Assembly: GCF_904846525.1 (NCBI RefSeq)
Contig: NZ_CAJHAZ010000009.1
Coordinates: 62,001-126,000 of the forward strand
Source of the DNA: Psychrobacter sp. 1044
Lineage (GTDB): Bacteria > Pseudomonadota > Gammaproteobacteria > Pseudomonadales > Moraxellaceae
DNA: 64,000 nucleotides
Direction: 5' to 3'
The notes under the pieces were generated by a model. It ran no database searches and had not been told where the DNA came from. It was given only the letters and a program-made list of their open reading frames with translations. Both the position numbers and the translations under genes were made by a program. How positions within the stretch are numbered: the stretch's first letter is position 1; each line of letters begins with the position of its first letter. Below, in pieces: positions 55,662 to 64,000 of the stretch.

Positions 55662-56063
55662 ATGATGTTACTGACTATATTTTCGGTTATTGGTATAGAA
55701 ACGTGGAGCACGGCGGCACTGCTTGGTTATAGCTTGCTGGCAGGCTTGATTTTAGCGCTTGCCTTATCCTCACAGCGCTGGCTGCTCTGGTATCTATTTG
55801 GTGGTATGGCATATTGGCTAGCGGTTGAGGCGATTCAAAGCATTGTAGCGGGTCGTCCTATGCTATCAGAGCTGTCAGAATGGCACAGCTATATCATCGC
55901 CATGGGTATCAGTTGGTTGCCTTTAGCGGGCTGGGTGCTGTATCGGGCACTACGTTACGAGGATGTCAGTCAATCCGTTCAGCAGCAGCGTCAATTGCAA
56001 GCGGCACGTTATATCGAGCACACGCCTGTTTATGATGACGACTACCAACCGCGCTTCCACTGA
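55662..56063 (+). CDS. Hypothetical membrane protein
   Basis: A 133-residue protein with three to four hydrophobic helices (about 4-36, 42-62, 75-102) and a polar tail with QSVQQQRQLQAARY. I do not recognise a family. GCGAGATGA lies before ATG 55662. It is probably real, given its hydrophobic profile and size, but there is no motif. It follows the DUF368 gene by 240 bp. Confidence 0.55.
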   Translation: MMLLTIFSVIGIETWSTAALLGYSLLAGLILALALSSQRWLLWYLFGGMAYWLAVEAIQSIVAGRPMLSELSEWHSYIIAMGISWLPLAGWVLYRALRYEDVSQSVQQQRQLQAARYIEHTPVYDDDYQPRFH

Positions 56064-56465
56064 TAGAGTCGCGCCTATATCAATAAGCGACGCTGTTAGG
56101 TTGGCTCATTCTCTACTTACGGTACTTTCACTTGCCTTTTATATAGCCTGTATTACATTATCTTTATCCGACTGTATCTCGTCCAAAAAGTACGATTAAC
56201 CTGCCGTCAAATTCGCTCAATCTAGCATAAGTAGTGCGAGCATTCATTTTCGTTGCTATTCTCTTTTCTACTGTCATTTTTATAAATATTAACAACTTGT
56301 TTTAATCAAGATGAGGTCATTGGATGTTACAAGATACTTAACGCTCTCTACGTAACTCCTAAAGAATAGCAACCTCTCTATCGTTTATAATCTAGTTATA
56401 TATTTGTCACAAAAATTGTTATAAAGTACGCATTATTTTGCGTCTCATTCTTTAGGAGTTCGATT
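56064..56465. other. Intergenic gap before the SCP2-like gene
   Basis: About 400 bases. AT-rich stretches with TTGTCA near 56404 and ATAAAGT near 56421 precede the next gene but their spacing is too short for a standard promoter. A frame across 55963-56199 is a shadow. No terminator is evident. Confidence 0.5.
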
Positions 56466-56972
56466 ATGTTTACTGTTCCTGTATTAGATATTAAATCTGA
56501 TCCGTTAGATGTGCTATTGGCTGTGATTGGCTATCGTTTGTCCATGCTTGCTGATAGTGATAACGAAGATGTGAAAGCACTATTTGCTGATCGCAATGTT
56601 ACGATTGAGCTTGCCAGCACTGAAGCGGATATCGCCCGTTATTTTGTTTTTGATAATGGTAGCTTCAGCCAATACAGTGGTCATGCTGAAAAAGCAGACC
56701 TCACCATCAATTTCAAAGATTCGATGACAGGTGTTAAGCTTTTGACCAAAGGCAATCTTCCTGCCTTTATGACTGCTGTACAAGAAGGCAACCTCAGCAT
56801 CGAAGGCGATTACAGCCTAATGATGTGGTTCAATAAACTTGCTAAGCATATCGTGCCAGCTATTCCAGAAGAATGTAAACCTTATATCCAAAAAGCCAAG
56901 CCTTATGCTTATAAAGCACAAAAACTTGCCAACCATTGGATTGGGGTTGCTAAGCACAAACTTGGCAAATAA
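56466..56972 (+). CDS. SCP2-like lipid-binding domain protein
   Basis: A 168-residue soluble protein. The stretch ADLTINFKDSMTGVKLLTKGNLPAFMTAVQEGNLSIEGDYSLMMWFNKL is typical of sterol-carrier protein 2 folds, which bind fatty acyl chains or other lipids in a hydrophobic pocket. A basic C-terminal helix (KPYAYKAQKLANHWIGVAKHK) follows. AGGAG is correctly placed before the ATG. The ligand is not known. Confidence 0.65.
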   Translation: MFTVPVLDIKSDPLDVLLAVIGYRLSMLADSDNEDVKALFADRNVTIELASTEADIARYFVFDNGSFSQYSGHAEKADLTINFKDSMTGVKLLTKGNLPAFMTAVQEGNLSIEGDYSLMMWFNKLAKHIVPAIPEECKPYIQKAKPYAYKAQKLANHWIGVAKHKLGK

Positions 56973-57064
56973 TGACGTAAATAGATCGACATAAATAAAG
57001 AAAACAGATCACGATTATTTAGCGCTCAGTTACTTTACTCTTTCGCAGTGTTCTGATTTTCTAA

Positions 57065-57097
57065 AAGGTTGCGGTATACTATATCGCAGCCTTTTTT
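57065..57097 (+). terminator. Intrinsic terminator after the SCP2-like gene
   Basis: AAGGTTGCG pairs with CGCAGCCTT (one G-T pair) across a short loop, followed by T. Confidence 0.75.
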
Positions 57098-57189
57098 ATT
57101 ACCTAAAATTTTATGGCTTTACACACAACTCTTTTAACCCCTATTCTCTTAAAAATGATTGTTTTAAAAACTATTATAAAAGGAATTAT

Positions 57190-58368
57190 ATGATGGCAGG
57201 ATTACTTAACATCTCAGAGCCTAATGCCAGTAGCCCCACTGACACGTTCAATAATAAAAATAACAGCCACAGCGGCTTGAATAATGACTTTTTAAACAAC
57301 TTAGCAATGGATGCCACCACAGCCAGCCAACAAATGGCCCATAAGCATAGCCGCGAAGAAATCGCCGAACTGTTTGATTTGCCATTGATGGATTTGTTGT
57401 TGCAAGCGCAAACGATACATCGGGCGCACTTCACTGCCAATGAAGTACAAATCAGTACTTTGTTGTCGATCAAAACAGGTAACTGCCCCGAAGATTGTGG
57501 CTATTGCTCACAATCCGGTCACCACCGCGACACGACTAAATTACAAGCAGAGAAGCGCATAGAGGTCGATAAAGTCATTGCTGCGGCCAAACGTGCCAAA
57601 AACAGTGGCTCGTCACGCTTTTGTATGGGTGCAGCATGGAAACATCCAAGCGCCAAAGACATGCCCTATGTGGTTGAGCTGATCAAAGAAGTCAAAGCGT
57701 TAGGGCTTGAGACCTGTATGACCCTTGGTATGCTAGATACCAATCAAGCGACGCAACTGGCGGATGCTGGACTCGATTATTACAATCATAACCTAGATAC
57801 CTCACGTCGTTATTATGAGCAAGTCGTTAGCACGCGAAGCTATGACGAGCGCTTAGATACGATAGATAACGTGCGTAACTCAGGCATCAATGTCTGTAGT
57901 GGCAATATCGTCGGTATGGGTGAAAGCCGTGATGACCGTATCGATTGGGTACATGAGCTGCTAAAAATGCCCAAAGCGCCAGAGTCAATTCCGGTCAACT
58001 TACTCGTCCCTATTGCTGGCACACCAATTGGCGATAAAGTCTTGGCAGAAGGTCAACTGTCAGTGATTGAGTGGATTCGTACCATTGCCGTAGCACGTAT
58101 TTGCTGCCCGACCAGCTATGTGCGTTTGTCTGCTGGCCGCGAAAGCCTATCCGACTCTGAGCAAGCCTTGGCCTTTATGGCAGGTGCTAACTCATTTTTT
58201 TATGGCGATAAACTGCTGACTACTGGCAATGCAAGCCAATCAGGCGATGACAGACTCATGCGCGAGCTTGGTCTAACAAAGCAATTTGCCGCGCCAAGAG
58301 CGCCCAAAGTATTGCCTGTGATGGATGCGATGAGTGGTCATCAATCGCAAGTGGTGATGGCAGAGTAG
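57190..58368 (+). CDS. bioB: Biotin synthase
   Basis: A 392-residue radical SAM enzyme that inserts sulfur into dethiobiotin. The iron-sulfur cysteines are C99, C103 and C106 in [13 protein letters not shown], and the YNHNLDTS motif of the second cluster environment follows near 195. The first 45 residues are an Asn/Ser-rich extension not seen in E. coli BioB (346 residues). Starts with ATG at 57190 after AAAAGGAA; an adjacent ATG lies one codon later. It is followed by hemJ on the same strand, 89 bp after its stop. No other bio gene is nearby. Confidence 0.95.
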   Translation: MMAGLLNISEPNASSPTDTFNNKNNSHSGLNNDFLNNLAMDATTASQQMAHKHSREEIAELFDLPLMDLLLQAQTIHRAHFTANEVQISTLLSIKTGNCPEDCGYCSQSGHHRDTTKLQAEKRIEVDKVIAAAKRAKNSGSSRFCMGAAWKHPSAKDMPYVVELIKEVKALGLETCMTLGMLDTNQATQLADAGLDYYNHNLDTSRRYYEQVVSTRSYDERLDTIDNVRNSGINVCSGNIVGMGESRDDRIDWVHELLKMPKAPESIPVNLLVPIAGTPIGDKVLAEGQLSVIEWIRTIAVARICCPTSYVRLSAGRESLSDSEQALAFMAGANSFFYGDKLLTTGNASQSGDDRLMRELGLTKQFAAPRAPKVLPVMDAMSGHQSQVVMAE

Positions 58369-58457
58369 CGTTTTTTATCGCTACCATTATTGGATAATCT
58401 GCGCTAAGCTTGCCGACATTATTGATGATAAAATATTAAATCGTAAGAGAGAATGTG

Positions 58458-58892
58458 ATGGCAGATTATTTCAATTGGATTAAAGCGGCGCATATTATAT
58501 CGATGGTCTGCTGGTTTGCTGCGATATTTTATTTGCCACGCTTGTTTGTCTATCATGCGATGAGTGACGACAGCATCAGCCACGAACGCTTTGCTATTAT
58601 GGAGCGTAAGCTCTATCGCGGTATTATGACGCCATCGATGATAGCCACATGGGTCTTCGGTCTATGGATGTTGGGGCTAGGCTGGGAGGTGTATAAAACC
58701 CAAGGCTGGTTACACGTCAAGCTATTATTAGTGGTGCTACTCTCTGGCTATCACGGTGCTTGTGGCTTTTATCGTAAAAAGCTAATGGATAATCCGCATT
58801 ATAAGACGCATAAATTTTGGCGCTGGTTTAACGAAGTACCAGTGTTTGCATTAGTCATTATCGTCATCTTAGTAGTAGTAAAGCCCTTCTAA
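58458..58892 (+). CDS. hemJ: Protoporphyrinogen IX oxidase HemJ
   Basis: A 144-residue membrane protein with four helices. The opening WIKAAHIISMVCWFAAIFYLPRLFVYHA, the KLYRGIMTPSM segment and the WLHVKLLLVVLLSGYH helix match HemJ (UPF0093), the haem-binding oxidase used for haem synthesis by organisms without HemG or HemY. Histidines in AAHII and YHA are candidates for haem ligation. The ATG at 58458 is preferred over the GTG one codon earlier. It lies after bioB and before a strong terminator. Confidence 0.9.
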   Translation: MADYFNWIKAAHIISMVCWFAAIFYLPRLFVYHAMSDDSISHERFAIMERKLYRGIMTPSMIATWVFGLWMLGLGWEVYKTQGWLHVKLLLVVLLSGYHGACGFYRKKLMDNPHYKTHKFWRWFNEVPVFALVIIVILVVVKPF

Positions 58893-58944
58893 AATTCAGT
58901 AAACAGGCTATTAACTGATTTTTAGATCTGAACACCTCTAAACT

Positions 58945-58985
58945 AAAAGCGTCCGTTACTTATTAAAGTAACGGACGCTTTTTTT
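58945..58985. terminator. Strong bidirectional terminator
   Basis: AAAAGCGTCCGTTACT pairs with AGTAACGGACGCTTTT around a short loop, flanked by A and T runs. It is shared by hemJ and the convergent NlpC/P60-like gene. Confidence 0.93.
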
Positions 58986-59007
58986 AGGACATCATAAATA
59001 TGAAAGC

Positions 59008-59778
59008 TTAAACACTAGGGCGCATGATTTGATAGACATTACTCAAATCATAAACACGGTAACGCGCAGGTTCGCGGCGGTTTTCGCCCGCATAGCTGAG
59101 GATCAGTGCTTGCTTTGCGCGCTCATCAACCCAGCCGACAAACAGTCCACTATGCTCGACGCCATTATAGCCATGATTGATATAATAGAGCCAATCCCCA
59201 ACTTCAATTTCGCCACTATTGGCATACGGACCTTGACCATAAGTACCTTTATGAATGGTATCGCGTGTCACCCCGGCGCGTTTAAACACGGCATTGAGAT
59301 AGTCCCAGCAGCCACCTTGAATGATCGCACGCTCGTTCAGCGCCATCTTGCGGGCGGTGCTAACCACTTCACGTGCAGCCAAACTACTCTGCATCTCCGC
59401 ACTGCTCAGTAACGGTAAATACTCGCTATCGACATTATCATAATTACCCGATAAAAAAGCGGGCATCACTGCTGGTGCTTGACGCGCTACTTCAGGATAA
59501 CGATAGGATGTCTGAATCACTGGTGGAGTACTGGCAGAATTTGAGCGATAAGTTCCTGCACGTTGAATGGTAGAACGCGTGCTGACTTTCGCGGAGGGCA
59601 CCGCTGAGTATGATGGTGTATAGCGAGCACTAAAATCAGATTGCACAGATTTTTGGGCGATCAGCGCACTCATACTATCGGCATGGGCCTGACCTACTAG
59701 GCCAACGGTAAATAATAAAAGACTGCACGACGCGGTAACCGACGACGACATAGACAATGACACAGGCAAACGCGACAT
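59008..59778 (-). CDS. Secreted NlpC/P60-like putative cysteine hydrolase
   Basis: A protein of 256 residues from ATG 59778, with AAGGAG seven bases upstream. A signal peptide ends near AHA-D (about residue 33). A Ser/Thr/Pro/Tyr-rich linker (about 40-110) follows. The C-terminal part (about 130-255) has a cysteine in GGCWDYLNAVF and a histidine in VEHSGLFVGW, in the order of the NlpC/P60 (papain-like) fold used to cut or modify cell-wall peptides; a later ILSYAG-N could complete the site. The assignment is by pattern only. It converges on hemJ. Confidence 0.65.
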   Translation of the reverse strand: MSRLPVSLSMSSSVTASCSLLLFTVGLVGQAHADSMSALIAQKSVQSDFSARYTPSYSAVPSAKVSTRSTIQRAGTYRSNSASTPPVIQTSYRYPEVARQAPAVMPAFLSGNYDNVDSEYLPLLSSAEMQSSLAAREVVSTARKMALNERAIIQGGCWDYLNAVFKRAGVTRDTIHKGTYGQGPYANSGEIEVGDWLYYINHGYNGVEHSGLFVGWVDERAKQALILSYAGENRREPARYRVYDLSNVYQIMRPSV

Positions 59779-60143
59779 GACCAACTCCTTGTCAATAAAA
59801 TATAAATGACAACATAAACCATAATAATAGGATGTTCTAATCTTACTTATAAACCATTTAGACATGACGCTGCAAGCATTATTCGGCTCAAATAGCCGAT
59901 AAAAGGTATAAAAACGCAGACTAATGGTTAGATAAGAAGAGCACGTAGAAGAAAGATAAAGAGCTGGCGCTAAATAAAAAGGAAATAGAATAAGCAGTGT
60001 TTAGATTAAATACTGCGTAGATAGAGTACTGAGCAGATAAAATATTATCTGAGATAGAAGATTGCTGAAATAAAATACTGCTCAGAGAAAGCCACTTAGG
60101 TTTTTTATAGCCCAATCCAGTAGATAATCGGCTAAGAAATAAG
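59779..60143. other. Intergenic gap with no clear gene
   Basis: About 365 AT-rich bases between two reverse-strand genes. A 64-codon reverse frame at 59921-60115 has no ribosome site and a low-complexity sequence, so it is not called. Short repeats such as GATAAAATA appear without clear structure. Confidence 0.45.
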
Positions 60144-60635
60144 CTAATCGTTACTCATTTTGATATTCACATGGCGCTTGCCCAATGCTTGACCTTGCAA
60201 AATAGCTTTGGCAGCGGTTGCCTCTTGGATACTATCAAAGCCGCTAATATGGTATTTGCGTATATCATCACAATCAACAATCTGTAATTGCTCACCAATA
60301 AGCATGATTTTATCACCGTCGGTTAACTGAATATGCTGACGCTTACCTTGATTGTCATGCACCAGCTCACCCGCACGCAGCCACAAGATGCCGCTACTGA
60401 TAACGCCAGCCATGGCTTTTTTATGTTGTTGGCGTTTTCGATTAAAGATAAAGCTACCAATAATCAGTAGCGCCAATGCCCCTATAGCCAAGCGCTCAGG
60501 CAGCAGACTCATTGCCAAAGCAACCGCCACTGCTCCTATTAATAATGCTGAGCCAAACCAAAACATGCCATCATCAGTCGTTTTTGGCTGATCTTGTAGC
60601 GTGATTTTGGCACCATCGTCGGTCAGCTTGAGCAT
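60144..60635 (-). CDS. Conserved hypothetical two-helix membrane protein
   Basis: A 163-residue protein. Two helices (about 24-42 and 48-64) are followed by a soluble domain with IQLTDGDKIMLIGEQLQIVDCDDIRKYHISGFDSIQEATAAKAILQG. I do not recognise a family. It begins 77 bp downstream of rph on the same strand and may be cotranscribed with it. AGG lies before the ATG. Confidence 0.65.
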   Translation of the reverse strand: MLKLTDDGAKITLQDQPKTTDDGMFWFGSALLIGAVAVALAMSLLPERLAIGALALLIIGSFIFNRKRQQHKKAMAGVISSGILWLRAGELVHDNQGKRQHIQLTDGDKIMLIGEQLQIVDCDDIRKYHISGFDSIQEATAAKAILQGQALGKRHVNIKMSND

Positions 60636-60712
60636 GCATGACTACCTGTTACAGAGTAATAAGAAAGTAAAAGTTTACTGAAAATACGATGAGCAAGTAG
60701 TCATCAATAGGA

Positions 60713-61429
60713 CTACCAACCCAAGGCTGTTTTTTGCATAGCAATCAGCTCAGCGATGCCTTTTTCGGCAAGAATTAGCATATCGTCGGCTTGAGCACGA
60801 GTAAATGGCTTTTCTTCCGCTGTTCCTTGTAGCTCAATAAATTCGCTTTTTTGGGTCATAACCACATTCAAATCGGTATCACAGCTGGCATCTTCTTCGT
60901 AGTTTAAATCTAGATACGCTTTGCCGTCTTTCATACCAACAGAGACCGCAGCGACCAAACCAATCAGTGGATCTGCCTTGAGTTTTTTGCTTTTTTGGAT
61001 ACTTTCTAATGCATCGATAAGCGCAATAGCAGCCCCCGTCACACTAGCAGTACGAGTACCGCCATCGGCTTGCAAAACATCACAATCAAGATAAATGGTA
61101 TTTTCACCCAGCTTACTCAAGTCAATCATTGCTCGTAAGCTACGACCAATCAAACGCTGGATTTCTTGGGTACGACCTGATTGTTTACCACGTGCCGCTT
61201 CACGTTGGTTACGAGTATTCGTCGCGCGTGGCAACATGCCATACTCAGCAGTGATCCAGCCTTTGCCTTTACCTTTGAGCCAACGCGGTACGCCAGATTC
61301 AACACTAGCGGTACACAATACTTTGGTATCACCAAAGCTGACTAACACTGACCCTTCGGCATGCTTAGTATAATGGCGCTCAAAGCTGATCGAGCGAAGT
61401 TGGTCAAGCTCACGATTGTCAATACGCAT
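60713..61429 (-). CDS. rph: Ribonuclease PH
   Basis: A 238-residue phosphorolytic exonuclease that trims tRNA 3' ends. The family opening [44 protein letters not shown] and segments [32 protein letters not shown] and [15 protein letters not shown] are all present, including the phosphate-binding arginines of the latter two. Length is normal. AGGGAT lies before the ATG. It is followed by a two-helix membrane gene. Confidence 0.95.
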   Translation of the reverse strand: MRIDNRELDQLRSISFERHYTKHAEGSVLVSFGDTKVLCTASVESGVPRWLKGKGKGWITAEYGMLPRATNTRNQREAARGKQSGRTQEIQRLIGRSLRAMIDLSKLGENTIYLDCDVLQADGGTRTASVTGAAIALIDALESIQKSKKLKADPLIGLVAAVSVGMKDGKAYLDLNYEEDASCDTDLNVVMTQKSEFIELQGTAEEKPFTRAQADDMLILAEKGIAELIAMQKTALGW

Positions 61430-61587
61430 AAAAATCCCTAGTACAATGTTTTAAAGGCGGTGTAATAAAATGAGGTGTCTGTCATTATGTGGCGAACCAT
61501 CATTTATCTAGCAAACTATTAACAATCTAAAATAAATAATGATTGGATGCCATAGCAGACGTAAATATTGAGATATCCTAACGTGGC

Positions 61588-61628
61588 AGCGGCGCAATAG
61601 CAAGATTCGTTCGAGCTATTGCGCCGCT
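61588..61628. terminator. Perfect 14-base hairpin between fadD and rph
   Basis: AGCGGCGCAATAGC (61588-61601) pairs exactly with GCTATTGCGCCGCT (61615-61628). It has no T-run on either strand. It may end the ligase message or be a REP-like palindrome. Confidence 0.5.
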
Positions 61629-61670
61629 ACTTGAGCCAGTCATTGGCTTAACAAAGAAATAGCACCAACT

Positions 61671-63443
61671 TTATTCTAACCCTTCCATCTTACGCAATTC
61701 TTTACGCAGGATTTTACCCACGTTTGATTTTGGTAATTCATCGACGAACTGTATGTGACGCGGACGCTTGTAGCCAGTCAGTTGCTTTTTGCCAAAATCA
61801 AGCAACTCTTGCTCAGTCACATCGCCTTTTTTGACCACAAACAACTTTGGCTCTTCACCGCGGTCATCGTTTGGAATACCGATAGCGCCGCATTCTACCA
61901 CAGCTGGATGCTCGCTCATGGCTTCTTCAATTTCGTTCGGATAAACGTTAAAACCAGAGACCAAAATCATGTCTTTTTTGCGATCAACGATTTTGATAAA
62001 ACCTTTTTCATCCATGATACCGATATCGCCAGTTTTCAGAAAGCCATTGGCAGTAAACGTTTCAGCTGTTTCCTCTGGACGATTTTGATAACCTATCATC
62101 ACCTGCGGACCTTTGACACAAATCTCGCCGCGATCACCCAATGCGACTTCATTTTCATCATCATCGATTAGTATTATATCGGTGCTAGAGGCAGGGATAC
62201 CAATTTTACCCGTGAATTCAGCAATAGTCATCGGGTTAAAAGCAGCCACTGGTGAGGTTTCTGACAAACCATAACCTTCCACGATAGGCAGACCAGTGAT
62301 TTTATGCCACTCTTTTGCCACGCTTGGCAAGACAGACATACCGCCACCGATAGACGCTTTTAGGTTAGAGAAATCTAAGTCTGCAAAGCCGTCTTTGTGT
62401 ACTAGACCGTTGAACAAAGTATTCACCGCAGGGATAAAGGCGGGTTTGTATTTGGCCATCTCTTTAATCAAACCATCAAGATCACGAGGGTTTGGGATAA
62501 GCAAGCCTGCATAACCTCGGTACATGCCATACATGCCGCAGACCATAAATGAGAATACATGATATAGCGGTAGTGCCGTCAGGATGACATCATTGGCATC
62601 AACATCATCATCAAATGCACTGTCCATCAATGCACTAATCTGTAGCATATTGGCAACTAAGTTACCGTGCGACAGCATTGCACCTTTGGCAACACCTGTC
62701 GTACCGCCCGTATATTGCAACAATGCCACATCGCTTAAATTCAAATCAGGGCGCTTATATTTGCTGGCTGATACTGCATTTAAAGCGTGCTTAAAACTCA
62801 CGCTGTTTGGCAGACTATAAGCTGGAATCATTTTTTTGACATGGCGCGCAACGAGGTTAACGACGGCTCCTTTCACTGCTCCTAGCATATCACCAATCTT
62901 ACAAACGATGACATGCTCAACCTGCCCTTTGTCTTCTGCCTCTTGATAGGTGTTCGCAAAGTTCTCTACGATGAATAGGGCTTTGGTGCCACTATCATGC
63001 AGCTGATGCGATAACTCTCGGCTGGTATATAAAGGGTTGACGTTGACCAACACCATACCTGCACGGATGATCCCCAAAGCAACCACTGGATATTGCAGGA
63101 GGTTGGGCATCATCACCCCAACTTTATCACCTGTTACCAATCCTAATGATTGTAAGTAACTGGCAATTTGGCGACTGTATAAATCCAATTCCTTAAAGCT
63201 AATCGATGCACCCATACAAATATAGGCCGTTTTTTTCCCATAACGGCTAAAGTTACGCTCAAACACATCAAGTAAAGAGGTATTGTCATCAGGCATATCG
63301 ATAGTCGCATCAATGCCATAACGCTCATAAGTTTTCAACCATGGGCTGTCACTATCTATCGTCGGCATAGTAGGAAATACGCTGTCTTTATTATTCATTG
63401 CAGCATTATCGTTTGTGGTCTCTTTATTGATACTGTCGGTCAT
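61671..63443 (-). CDS. fadD: Long-chain fatty acid--CoA ligase (FadD-like)
   Basis: A 590-residue AMP-forming acyl-CoA synthetase. The nucleotide motif YTGGTTGVAKGAMLSHGN lies at about 241-258, GYGLSETSP at about 391-399, the TGDIG hinge near 472 and the C-terminal lysine region PKSNVGKILRKELR near the end. The first 30 residues are a hydrophilic extension rich in Asn and Asp. It activates fatty acids for beta-oxidation by FadE at 18 kb. AGGGAAAATT precedes the ATG. The gene is single. Confidence 0.88.
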   Translation of the reverse strand: MTDSINKETTNDNAAMNNKDSVFPTMPTIDSDSPWLKTYERYGIDATIDMPDDNTSLLDVFERNFSRYGKKTAYICMGASISFKELDLYSRQIASYLQSLGLVTGDKVGVMMPNLLQYPVVALGIIRAGMVLVNVNPLYTSRELSHQLHDSGTKALFIVENFANTYQEAEDKGQVEHVIVCKIGDMLGAVKGAVVNLVARHVKKMIPAYSLPNSVSFKHALNAVSASKYKRPDLNLSDVALLQYTGGTTGVAKGAMLSHGNLVANMLQISALMDSAFDDDVDANDVILTALPLYHVFSFMVCGMYGMYRGYAGLLIPNPRDLDGLIKEMAKYKPAFIPAVNTLFNGLVHKDGFADLDFSNLKASIGGGMSVLPSVAKEWHKITGLPIVEGYGLSETSPVAAFNPMTIAEFTGKIGIPASSTDIILIDDDENEVALGDRGEICVKGPQVMIGYQNRPEETAETFTANGFLKTGDIGIMDEKGFIKIVDRKKDMILVSGFNVYPNEIEEAMSEHPAVVECGAIGIPNDDRGEEPKLFVVKKGDVTEQELLDFGKKQLTGYKRPRHIQFVDELPKSNVGKILRKELRKMEGLE

Positions 63444-64000
63444 AATTTTCCCTAAATGTTACCGTTAAAAACGTAGAATAATCTAATGAAAACACCATTA
63501 TTTTTTGTGATTGATCAATGACAGCAGAAGCTTGTGAATAAAAAACGTGGTAACAAAAAAGGTTTATCATTCACAAGCTTTGTCAATCAAAGCGCAACGT
63601 TAAGTCCTTAATAAATAGCACGATAACTCGGCATTTCCGAATTAAAAACCCCTTTATCCCTGATAGTTTTATCAGAGATATAGCGCAAAACTAACGTCAT
63701 CTCGTCGATAAATAGACAAATATGTCGGTAAGCACTATAGCAGTTTTGCTAAAAATTCTCTATCTCTACCTGACTGGGTCATAGCGACAAAAAAAGCAAT
63801 AAATACAAAAAATGATAAGGCAGCATAGCAGCAACCTTATCATTTTTGGATCACGACACCCAGTATCACAACCACCACTATCACGACAACTTAGCATCCT
63901 GATAGTTTCTTACAGATTTAATTCGTAGCGTTAGTTGGTAGCTTTAGTTTTTATCATTAGTATCGTGGTGACTTATCATAATGACTTTACGAGTGCCTAA
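63444..64000. other. Right-end gap with an inverted repeat and a terminator
   Basis: About 560 gene-free bases at the window edge. AAGCTTGTGAAT (63528-63539) is exactly inverted at 63569-63580, a 12-base pair with a 29-base spacer upstream of fadD. A terminator is listed separately at 63807-63847; the remaining sequence is AT-rich and unremarkable. Confidence 0.5.
63807..63847. terminator. Bidirectional terminator near the right edge
   Basis: AAAAATGATAAGG pairs with CCTTATCATTTTT across a 14-base loop (63808-63847). It probably ends a gene lying beyond the window. Confidence 0.8.

Noticed and set aside
55963-56199. 78-codon frame after the membrane protein gene
   Set aside because: First half is an alternative-frame reading of the real gene; no start signal.
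59921-60115. 64-codon reverse frame
   Set aside because: Low-complexity Ser/Leu/Tyr sequence from AT-rich DNA without ribosome site.
1-64000. CRISPR arrays, tRNA or rRNA genes, prophage
   Set aside because: No regularly spaced repeats, no cloverleaf-like sequence with TTCGA loop and no phage structural genes were found by reading both strands.

Overview
The window looks like a chromosomal stretch of a Psychrobacter-like gammaproteobacterium (Moraxellaceae). This rests on moderate-to-low GC, the type of protein families (FadE, HemJ, DUF2799 lipoprotein, YbjN, zinc-ribbon NUDIX) and many conserved but uncharacterised proteins of Moraxellaceae type. It is inference from sequence reading; no database search was run. 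Most of the window is ordinary core genome, densely coded on both strands. I see no tRNA, rRNA, CRISPR array, phage block or intact insertion sequence.

Layout. 0-3.6 kb: the tail of a probable efflux adaptor, then an OmpR-type response regulator and a histidine kinase whose ATPase domain carries a very long insertion. 4-6.9 kb: metNIQ methionine uptake. 7-11.5 kb: an aldo/keto reductase, then ccmABCDE for cytochrome c maturation (reverse strand; no ccmFGH here). 11.6-18 kb: two poorly known proteins, a deacetylase-fold enzyme, a TSUP exporter, coaBC with a histidine-rich loop, and radC. 18-26 kb: fadE with an acidic tail, a dicarboxylate/amino-acid symporter, a second TSUP exporter and nhaA. 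26-38 kb: a DUF2799 lipoprotein, an MpaB-type oxygenase, two NUDIX hydrolases, a NylB-like serine hydrolase, an M16C metalloprotease, a universal stress protein, and a divergent LysR/YeiH pair. 38-46 kb: a cold shock protein, a YbaN-like protein, a TerD-VWA protein, an AT-rich TIR gene, a small membrane gene and valS. 46-64 kb: a formate/nitrite-type transporter, a bile-acid-type symporter, a YbjQ pair, an AhpA-like/serB divergent pair, DUF368, an SCP2-like protein, bioB, hemJ, a secreted NlpC/P60-like protein, rph and fadD.

The part that does not look like stable core genome is 40.7-42.8 kb, between the TerD-VWA gene and valS. It holds an AT-rich gene fusing a TIR domain to an RsiV-type DUF4163/DUF3298 module, a second diverged copy of the last 51 codons of valS, and a four-helix membrane gene between the two valS tails. 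This looks like repeated DNA gain at the valS 3' end, and the TIR protein is the best candidate for an undescribed, probably defensive, system.

Non-coding structure includes a pair of 107-bp repeats about 17 kb apart with imperfect inverted ends, a 296-bp inverted-repeat-bounded segment, a 63-bp near-palindrome, several short tandem repeats and many intrinsic terminators. Functionally the core genes cover fatty acid activation and oxidation (fadD, fadE), CoA, biotin, haem and serine biosynthesis steps, methionine uptake and sulfur-compound/ion transport.
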